From NCBI GenBank assembly GCA_003645215.1, contig QNEM01000163.1, positions 1-5,006 on the forward strand: a stretch of 5,006 nt of DNA, given 5' to 3'. This DNA comes from Gammaproteobacteria bacterium. GTDB taxonomy: Bacteria > Pseudomonadota > Gammaproteobacteria > Eutrophobiales > Eutrophobiaceae. The notes below the pieces were generated by a model. The model did not search any database and was not told the origin of the DNA. It was given only the letters and a program-made list of their open reading frames with translations. The position numbers were made by a program, and so were the translations under genes. Shown piece after piece: positions 1-5,006 of the stretch; the stretch's first letter is position 1; the number at the start of each line of letters is the position of its first letter.

Positions 1-1493
1 AAAAAGAATCCGAACATTACTTCTTCAAACTACCCGATTTCGAAGATATGTTACGCGACTGGACTCATGCGGGCCATCTGCAGAAAGAAGTCGCCAATAA
101 ACTTAATGAATGGTTTGAAACAGGTCTGCAGGAATGGGACATTTCCAGGGATGATCCCTATTTCGGTTTTGAAATCCCGGATGCGCCAGGCAAATATTTT
201 TATGTCTGGCTGGATGCGCCGATAGGTTACCTTGCCAGCCTGAAATATCTCTGTAATCAAAAAGATCTGGATTTTAACAGCTTCATCCAAGCAGACAGCA
301 ATATCGAGATGCATCATTTTATTGGCAAAGATATTGTCTACTTCCATGCGCTGTTCTGGCCAGCCATGCTCAAGGGCAGTGGCCTGCGTACACCGAGTTC
401 AATTCATGCGCACGGCTTCCTCACGGTGAATGGTGAGAAGATGTCGAAATCCAGAGGCACCTTTATCAAGGCGCGTACTTATCTGCAACACCTGGATCCT
501 GAATACCTGCGATATTATTTTGCTGCCAAACTGGGCAATGGTGTTGATGATATAGATCTGAATATGGAAGATTTTCTGCAGCGAGTAAATTCTGATCTGG
601 TAGGGAAAGTCGTCAACATTGCCAGTCGTTGTTCCGGCTTTATCAAAAAAAGGTTCTCAGGCAAGCTTGCCTCAGAGATCCACGAACCTGAATTATTTGC
701 CGAATTTGTCAGTGCTGGAGATAACATAGCCTCGGCATATGCGGCGAAAGAATATGCCAAGGCCATGCGTGAAATCATGTTACTGGCCGATAAGGCAAAT
801 CAGTACATTGATGATAATAAACCCTGGGTCGTTGCCAAACAGGAAAATAGTGATGATGAATTACAGGCTATCTGTACCATGGGTCTGAATCTTTTTCGTC
901 TATTGATTATTTATCTCAAACCGGTGCTACCTGTGATGGCAGAAAAGACGGAACAATTTCTGAATGTCGAGGCATTCAACTGGAATGATAGCCAGACATC
1001 TTTATTGGCACATGAAATAAACAAATTCAAACCCCTGATGACGAGGGTGGAACAGGAGCATATCGACGCCATGATAGAAGAAAGTAAAGAAGACTTGAGT
1101 TCAGCAACGAGTGCTGCGGAAGATTCAGCACCAACATCGGGACCATTACATGACGACCCCATTGCTGATGTTATCTCTATCGATGATTTCGCCAAAGTCG
1201 ACCTGCGCATTGCAAAAATCATCAAGGCTGCACATGTTGAAGGTGCGGACAAATTACTCCAGTTGACCCTGGATATCGGTGGTGAAACACGCAATGTCTT
1301 TGCTGGAATCAAATCAGCCTATGCACCTGAGGATCTCGAAGGTAGACATACGGTGATGGTGGCTAATCTGGCACCACGTAAAATGCGCTTTGGTATTTCT
1401 GAAGGTATGGTGCTGGCCGCAGGCCCGGGCGGGAAAGATCTGTTTATTTTAGGCCCGGATGAGGGTGCAATTCCCGGCATGAAAGTGAAATGA
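1..1493 (+). CDS. metG: Methionyl-tRNA synthetase, C-terminal part (5' end outside window)
   Basis: Class I aminoacyl-tRNA synthetase that charges tRNA-Met with methionine in the cytoplasm. The reading frame is open from base 3 (KESEHYFFKLPDFED precedes the Met codon at 48), so the ATG at 48 is internal and the gene enters from the left. About 496 codons are present. By memory of the 677-residue E. coli protein, roughly 180 N-terminal residues (HIGH motif, zinc knuckle) are missing. Visible landmarks are YVWLDAPIGY near 200-230, with the Trp of the methionine pocket; HFIGKDIVYFH near 315-347; the KMSKS ATP-binding loop at 438-452; the helical anticodon-binding domain at about 530-1060; a Ser/Glu/Asp-rich linker at about 1074-1160; and a C-terminal OB-fold tRNA-binding domain at about 1180-1493 (FAKVDLR, RNVFAGI, NLAPRKMRFGISEGM). 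That last domain marks the long, dimeric bacterial form. The stop is TGA at 1491. Identity is very secure. Confidence 0.98.
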   Translation, partial: KESEHYFFKLPDFEDMLRDWTHAGHLQKEVANKLNEWFETGLQEWDISRDDPYFGFEIPDAPGKYFYVWLDAPIGYLASLKYLCNQKDLDFNSFIQADSNIEMHHFIGKDIVYFHALFWPAMLKGSGLRTPSSIHAHGFLTVNGEKMSKSRGTFIKARTYLQHLDPEYLRYYFAAKLGNGVDDIDLNMEDFLQRVNSDLVGKVVNIASRCSGFIKKRFSGKLASEIHEPELFAEFVSAGDNIASAYAAKEYAKAMREIMLLADKANQYIDDNKPWVVAKQENSDDELQAICTMGLNLFRLLIIYLKPVLPVMAEKTEQFLNVEAFNWNDSQTSLLAHEINKFKPLMTRVEQEHIDAMIEESKEDLSSATSAAEDSAPTSGPLHDDPIADVISIDDFAKVDLRIAKIIKAAHVEGADKLLQLTLDIGGETRNVFAGIKSAYAPEDLEGRHTVMVANLAPRKMRFGISEGMVLAAGPGGKDLFILGPDEGAIPGMKVK

Positions 1494-1524
1494 GAATAAA
1501 ACAGAATCAGGGTAAAATGCATGC
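1494..1524 (+). other. metG-rsxA spacer, no terminator seen
   Basis: This 31-base A-rich spacer is the only real intergenic gap in the window. I see no GC-rich hairpin followed by a T run, so no intrinsic terminator, and no convincing -35/-10 pair that fits inside it. A weak ribosome-binding candidate, AGGG at 1509-1512, lies about 12 bases before the rsxA ATG, which is longer than the optimal spacing. Bases 1517-1526 are the perfect palindrome ATGCATGCAT, which runs into the start codon. The ATGs at 1517, 1521 and 1525 fall in three different frames, and only the one at 1525 opens rsxA. The gap allows read-through from metG; a promoter inside the metG 3' end cannot be excluded. Confidence 0.5.
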
Positions 1525-2118
1525 ATGGAGGAAATCTTTCTTGTACTGATTAGTTCTGCGCTTGTTAATAACATCGTTGTTGCTCATGTTATAGGTACCG
1601 ACCCTGCTTTAGTAGCAACTCAAAGACGTGATGTCGCTCGTGGTATCTCGTGCCTCATGCTCATTCTATTACCATTAACGACTGTCATCGCTTCTGCCAC
1701 GTCACAATTAATTTTAATCCCCTTACAATTACAATATTTACAAACCTTCGTGTTTGTCATGTTGATCATAATGATTGTTTACGGCCTCAGGTTATGGCCA
1801 AAATTATGGCCAAAATCATGGTCTGGGCCTTTCGGCAAAAGTGGTGCAGAAATGTTTCTGCCACTTGAGGGCGTGAATGTGACCGTACTTGGCACCCTGC
1901 TTTTAAATCAACAGCAGGATAACAATTTATTTTATTCATTCATCTTTGGTTTGGGTACGGCAATTGGTTTCGCACTGATGCTTGCCCTGCTAACGGCCAT
2001 CAATACAAGACTGGAAATGGCCGATGTCCCGGCACCCTTCAAAGGGCTTTCCATTACCCTGCTTACTTTGGGGCTGATATCGATGGCATTCCTTGGCTTT
2101 TCCGGACTTGTTAAATAG
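1525..2118 (+). CDS. rsxA: Rnf/Rsx electron transport complex subunit A, lacking both [2Fe-2S] ligand cysteines
   Basis: Integral membrane subunit of 197 residues (E. coli RsxA has 193) with about six hydrophobic helices. In the family, RsxA pairs with RsxE, and two Cys from each hold a [2Fe-2S] cluster in the membrane that passes electrons between the two sides. Family landmarks are clear: LVNN at 13-16, LILIPLQLQYLQT at about 62-74, FLPL at 111-114, the C-terminal ADVPAPFKG at 166-174 and MAFLGFSGLVK at the end. The start at 1525 is the only in-frame ATG nearby and gives an N-terminus that aligns without gaps to E. coli. The oddity is at the ligand sites: the usual GLCP reads GTDP (Asp26) and the usual NCAVLG reads NVTVLG (Val119). 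The only Cys left is Cys43 in helix 2, not a known ligand position. The loop before helix 4 is about 5 residues longer and contains a duplicated LWPK. The stop abuts rsxB. Membership in the RnfA/NqrE family is secure; cofactor content is doubtful. Confidence 0.93.
   Translation: MEEIFLVLISSALVNNIVVAHVIGTDPALVATQRRDVARGISCLMLILLPLTTVIASATSQLILIPLQLQYLQTFVFVMLIIMIVYGLRLWPKLWPKSWSGPFGKSGAEMFLPLEGVNVTVLGTLLLNQQQDNNLFYSFIFGLGTAIGFALMLALLTAINTRLEMADVPAPFKGLSITLLTLGLISMAFLGFSGLVK
1792..1815 (+). repeat. 12-bp perfect tandem duplication inside rsxA
   Basis: TTATGGCCAAAA occurs twice head to tail (1792-1803 and 1804-1815), followed by a partial third copy, TCATGG. Because 12 is a multiple of three, the frame is kept and the repeat encodes LWPK twice, then SW. 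It sits in the loop between the third and fourth hydrophobic segments. There this protein is about 5 residues longer than E. coli RsxA, so a slippage duplication could explain most of the extra length. Confidence 0.85.
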
Positions 2119-2607
2119 ATGCTTGGCATTCTAATCATTCTTTTGCTGGCGCTGATAGGCGGTTTTCTTGTTTCCATATCTCCCGCAACGACAGCACAAC
2201 AAAACAAGTTTGAAGATATCCTTTCTGCCTTGCCACAAACCCAATGTGGCAAATGTAATTACTCTGGCTGTCGACCTTATGCAGAGGCCATTGTTCATGG
2301 TGAGGCCGATATCAATCAATGTCCACCTGGTGGTGCTGAAACGATTAAAGTATTAGCTAAATTATCAGGTCGTCAGATCAAACCACTTAATCCTGAAAAT
2401 GGTCTGCAAAAGGCAACACAGATTGCCTTGATCGATGAATCACTTTGTATCGGCTGCGTAAAATGTATCAACGCCTGTCCGGTAGATGCCATACTCGGTA
2501 CCGCCAAACAAATGCATTCTGTGCTTGTTAAGGAATGCACCGGATGTGAATTATGTATTGCGCCCTGCCCCATGGACTGTATCAGTATGCAAGCGGTCAC
2601 AGCTTAG
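2119..2607 (+). CDS. rsxB: Rnf/Rsx electron transport complex subunit B (polyferredoxin)
   Basis: Membrane-anchored iron-sulfur subunit of 162 residues that carries electrons between ferredoxin or RsxC and the membrane core. Residues 1-20 are one hydrophobic anchor. A short linker leads to the 4Fe-4S domain typical of RnfB, with Cys43, Cys46, Cys51 and Cys68 (CGKCNYSGC, then NQCPPGG). Two ferredoxin-type 4Fe-4S motifs follow: Cys110/113/116/120 (CIGCVKCINACP) and Cys140/143/146/150 (CTGCELCIAPCP). All twelve ligands are present. The protein ends shortly after the last cluster (ISMQAVTA) and so lacks the roughly 30-residue C-terminal tail of the 192-residue E. coli RsxB, a region that I recall as variable. 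The ATG follows the rsxA stop codon TAG with no gap and there is no strong Shine-Dalgarno, so translation is probably coupled to rsxA. Confidence 0.97.
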   Translation: MLGILIILLLALIGGFLVSISPATTAQQNKFEDILSALPQTQCGKCNYSGCRPYAEAIVHGEADINQCPPGGAETIKVLAKLSGRQIKPLNPENGLQKATQIALIDESLCIGCVKCINACPVDAILGTAKQMHSVLVKECTGCELCIAPCPMDCISMQAVTA

Positions 2608-2611
2608 TCAG

Positions 2612-2614
2612 GTG
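2612..2614 (+). promoter_or_regulatory. Proposed GTG start codon of rsxC
   Basis: No ATG occurs in the rsxC frame between 2489 and the conserved FPGG codons at 2657-2668. GTG at 2612 is the best-placed start there, with TCAG separating it from the rsxB TAG. No good Shine-Dalgarno precedes it; a weak AGCGG at 2592 lies inside rsxB. Initiation therefore probably relies on ribosomes finishing rsxB. Confidence 0.65.
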
Positions 2615-4153
2615 AGCACCGAAGTCCACAACAGGTTTAACAGAGAGATACACTCATTCCCGGGGGGGCTTGAGCTTAAGACTTATAAAGAACTGAGCAA
2701 TGATAAGGAATCATTGATCACACCTCTCCCGGATAAGATCATACTGCCACTACAACAGCACATTGGTTCACCTTCCGAAGCAATCGTTAAAAAAGGTGAT
2801 ACCGTGCTTAAGGGACAAAAAATAGCACAGGCCAGTGGCTACATCAGTGTGCCTGTACATGCCAGCACATCTGGAAAGATTATTGATATTGGCACATGTC
2901 CAGCACCACAGGATCAATCAATACAAACACCTTGTATCATTATCGAACCAGATGGCGAAGATGCCTGGTTTGATATTGAACCCGTTGAAGACTACCTGTC
3001 TATTGAGCCGGAAATATTACAACGCTTGATATGCGAAGCAGGCATGGTCGGTATGGGCGGTGCAGGTTTCCCGGCACATGTAAAACTGAATGAAGGCACA
3101 GCCACGGCAGTAGATACACTCATTATCAATGGTGTCGAATGCGAACCCTATATAAGTTGTGATGACCGAATTATTCGGGAGAAGGCAAATTATATTGTTT
3201 CAGGAACACGTATGCTGCAACATGCGATCCAGGCAGAACATTGTGTGATTGCCGTTGAAGAAGATATGCCTGAAGCCTTTGCTGCCCTGAATGAATTCAT
3301 TAATGATAATGATGACATCGAACTGGTAAGTGTGCCTGCCCGATATCCTGCCGGTGGTGAAAAACAACTGATAAAAGTATTAACTGGCAAAGAAGTCCCT
3401 GCCGGAGGTTTACCGATTCATATTGGCATCGTCATGCACAATGTGGGCACCGCAGCGGCGGCCTTTCGGGCAGTAACACGCGGAGAACCCCTGCTTTCCC
3501 GTTATGTTACGGTTTCCGGAAATGTTGAGAACCCACGTAATTTACAGGTATTGCTTGGCACACCGGTCGAACATTGCCTCAAACAAGTCGGTTATCAACG
3601 GCATAACAATGAGGCTGTAATTATGGGCGGCCCGATGATGGGCAAATATGTACATGATATTTCCATGCCGGTGATTAAAACCACCAATAGTATTCTTGTC
3701 ACATCAGAATTCAATCGTGACAGAGAAAAGCCATGTATAGGATGTGGTGATTGTGTTGATGTATGTCCCGCAAAATTGCTGCCCCAGGAACTTTTCGCCT
3801 ATGCCCGTGCAAAAGATTTTGATGAGACTCGAGCTTTACACTTATTCGATTGTATTGAGTGTGGTTGTTGTGCCTATGTTTGTCCAAGCAATATTCCTTT
3901 GGTGAAATATTACCGACAGGCAAAGAATGACATTACCGCCTATGAAACAAAACAGGCCGGGTATGAACATGCCCGACACCGATTTGAGGCACGTAATGAG
4001 CGCCTGGAACGTATTGAGAATCATAATGATGACCGTTTTGATAAAAAGAAAACGATTTCTCCTGACCAGGGTACAGTTGCAGAAGACAAACAGGCTTATA
4101 TACAGGCTGCTGTTGAACGCATCAAACAGAAGCGAAATAAAAAGAAAGATTAA
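2612..4153 (+). CDS. rsxC: Rnf/Rsx electron transport complex subunit C (FMN/NADH and 2x 4Fe-4S)
   Basis: Peripheral cytoplasmic subunit that exchanges electrons with NAD(H) and passes them through FMN and two 4Fe-4S clusters. I choose the GTG at 2612, which gives 513 residues starting MSTEVHNRFN. It lies 4 bases after the rsxB stop and shortly before the conserved N-terminal FPGG motif (residues 16-19). The frame stays open upstream to an ATG at 2486, but that would overlap 122 bases of rsxB with sequence unlike any RnfC. Seen in order: LPLQQHIG and a biotinyl-like HASTSGKI segment (about 45-91); the glycine-rich flavin/nucleotide loop GMGGAGFPAHVKL (147-159); INGVECEPYI (172-181); YPAGGEKQLI (245-254); 4Fe-4S ligands Cys375/378/381/385 and Cys414/417/420/424, the latter in CIECGCCAYVCPSNIPL; and a charged helical tail from about 440. 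The tail resembles the first part of the long repetitive E. coli RsxC tail (RFEARNERLER, then AAVERIKQK) and stops there. The stop abuts rsxD. Confidence 0.96.
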   Translation: MSTEVHNRFNREIHSFPGGLELKTYKELSNDKESLITPLPDKIILPLQQHIGSPSEAIVKKGDTVLKGQKIAQASGYISVPVHASTSGKIIDIGTCPAPQDQSIQTPCIIIEPDGEDAWFDIEPVEDYLSIEPEILQRLICEAGMVGMGGAGFPAHVKLNEGTATAVDTLIINGVECEPYISCDDRIIREKANYIVSGTRMLQHAIQAEHCVIAVEEDMPEAFAALNEFINDNDDIELVSVPARYPAGGEKQLIKVLTGKEVPAGGLPIHIGIVMHNVGTAAAAFRAVTRGEPLLSRYVTVSGNVENPRNLQVLLGTPVEHCLKQVGYQRHNNEAVIMGGPMMGKYVHDISMPVIKTTNSILVTSEFNRDREKPCIGCGDCVDVCPAKLLPQELFAYARAKDFDETRALHLFDCIECGCCAYVCPSNIPLVKYYRQAKNDITAYETKQAGYEHARHRFEARNERLERIENHNDDRFDKKKTISPDQGTVAEDKQAYIQAAVERIKQKRNKKKD

Positions 4154-5006
4154 ATGAATTACATCGACAGAATAAGTTCGCCTCATATTCATTCGCCCAC
4201 TTCAATCAATAAAGTGATGCGTCAGGTGATTTATGCACTGGTTCCGGGAATTATTGTATCCACATGGTTCCTGGGATGGGGCGTCCTGGTACATTGCTTA
4301 CTGGGAGTTTGTTTTGCCCTGGCATTCGAGGCCATTATGTTGATTCTCAGAAAGCGGCCACTTCAGGACTTTATGTATGATGGCAGTGCCATTATTACCG
4401 GTTTATTGTTTGCCTTAACCATCACACCGTTCGCACCCTGGTGGGTGAGCTTATCTGGAATCTGCTTTGCGATTGTAATTGCAAAACATCTTTATGGTGG
4501 GCTTGGCTATAACATCTTCAACCCGGCCATGGCCGGCTATGTCTTTGTGCTGATTTGTTTCCCGGTTGAATTGAATTATTGGCCAAGCATGTTAAATGAT
4601 ATCGGGCATAACGCTAGTGGTGTCATCGATAGCCTTGAAATAATATTCATCGGTTTGTCTCATGAAGGCCTGGACAGCCTGAGTGGTGCAACGCCATTGG
4701 CATTTACCAAATCTCAACTCAGTGGTATGGCGATGCTTTCAGAATTCTCCGACGGCCCTTTATTTGGTGCATTGGGAGGCAAAGGCTGGGAATGGATTGG
4801 CCTTGCCTTTCTGGCGGGTGGCATCTGGTTAATGATCAAGGGAATTATTAAATGGCAAATGCCTGTGATTTTTATATTCACTATGTTTGCACTGAGTCTC
4901 ATTTTTCATGGCTATGATCCGGAAAGGTATGCCTCCTCATTGTTTAATCTGTTCACAGGCGGGACTTTACTTGCTGCTTTTTTTATCGTTACAGATCCGG
5001 TTACTA
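4154..5006 (+). CDS. rsxD: Rnf/Rsx electron transport complex subunit D, N-terminal part (3' end outside window)
   Basis: Integral membrane flavoprotein subunit (NqrB/RnfD family) that carries covalently bound FMN and is thought to take part in ion translocation. The frame is open from ATG 4154 to the window edge, giving 284 codons; E. coli RsxD is about 350 residues, so roughly 65 are missing. Family landmarks are the N-terminal SSPHIHSP (8-15), ALVPGI (28-33), WGVLVHCLLG in an early helix, SAIITGLLFALTI (78-90), LYGGLGYNIFNPAMAGYV (113-130) and TDPVT at the edge. The flavinylation motif SGATPL is intact, with Thr180 as the expected FMN attachment site. The loop between FPVEL and SGAT matches the E. 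coli one in general form only. The ATG directly follows the rsxC stop TAA, and an A-rich AAGAAAG stretch just upstream is a weak ribosome-binding candidate. The FMN would be attached by the flavin transferase ApbE, which is not encoded in this window. Confidence 0.97.
   Translation, partial: MNYIDRISSPHIHSPTSINKVMRQVIYALVPGIIVSTWFLGWGVLVHCLLGVCFALAFEAIMLILRKRPLQDFMYDGSAIITGLLFALTITPFAPWWVSLSGICFAIVIAKHLYGGLGYNIFNPAMAGYVFVLICFPVELNYWPSMLNDIGHNASGVIDSLEIIFIGLSHEGLDSLSGATPLAFTKSQLSGMAMLSEFSDGPLFGALGGKGWEWIGLAFLAGGIWLMIKGIIKWQMPVIFIFTMFALSLIFHGYDPERYASSLFNLFTGGTLLAAFFIVTDPVT

Noticed and set aside
48..50. ATG at 48 as the start of metG
   Set aside because: The same frame is open to the window edge and its upstream residues match the MetG family, so this Met is internal.
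911..1522. Minus-strand open frames opposite metG (911-1312 and 1319-1522) and similar ones opposite the rsx genes
   Set aside because: They lie wholly or almost wholly opposite strongly supported genes, have low-complexity Ser/Ala/Pro-rich or otherwise unrecognisable translations, and match no family I know.
1525..2118. rsxA as a pseudogene because the ligand Cys are missing
   Set aside because: The frame is full length and the conserved C-terminal motifs ADVPAPFKG and GFSGLVK are intact. The operon joints on both sides are clean, so decay is not supported.
2486..2611. A longer rsxC starting at ATG 2486, overlapping rsxB by 122 bases
   Set aside because: The extra 42 residues are an out-of-frame reading of the rsxB ferredoxin codons, including scattered Cys, and do not resemble RnfC N-termini. 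GTG 2612 gives normal operon spacing.
1..5006. CRISPR arrays, tRNA or rRNA genes, insertion sequences, phage genes or defence systems
   Set aside because: Nearly every base belongs to the five recognised protein genes. I saw no spaced direct repeats, terminal inverted repeats, transposase motifs or tRNA-like cloverleaf.

Overview
The window is a densely coded, single-strand stretch. It holds the 3' part of metG (methionyl-tRNA synthetase), then rsxA, rsxB, rsxC and the first part of rsxD, the leading genes of an Rnf/Rsx membrane electron-transport operon. All genes are on the + strand. Only about 35 bases are non-coding: 31 between metG and rsxA and 4 between rsxB and rsxC. Protein similarity recalled from E. 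coli MetG and RsxA-D, the rsxABCD gene order and a moderate, slightly AT-rich composition point to a gammaproteobacterium. I cannot name a genus.

Layout: bases 1-1493 encode the C-terminal two thirds or so of a long, dimer-type MetG (catalytic core with KMSKS, anticodon-binding helices, C-terminal tRNA-binding OB domain). Bases 1525-2118 encode RsxA, 2119-2607 RsxB and 2612-4153 RsxC (GTG start preferred). From 4154 rsxD runs off the right edge. rsxG, rsxE and possibly nth would be expected beyond it. The rsx genes are packed with zero gap (rsxA/rsxB, rsxC/rsxD) or 4 bases (rsxB/rsxC), which suggests one transcript with coupled translation.

In the Rnf/Rsx complex, RsxC (FMN, two 4Fe-4S) and RsxB (three 4Fe-4S) are cytoplasmic-side electron carriers. 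RsxA and RsxE form the membrane core with an intramembrane [2Fe-2S] cluster, and RsxD and RsxG carry covalently bound FMN. RsxB, RsxC and RsxD here keep their cofactor motifs.

The main surprise is RsxA. It aligns without gaps around both cluster-ligand sites, but both cysteines are replaced (GLCP becomes GTDP at residue 26, NCAVLG becomes NVTVLG at residue 119). The reading frame is intact and the rest of the protein looks conserved. This suggests an Rnf-type complex whose central [2Fe-2S] cluster is lost or rebuilt. It is the observation most worth following up.
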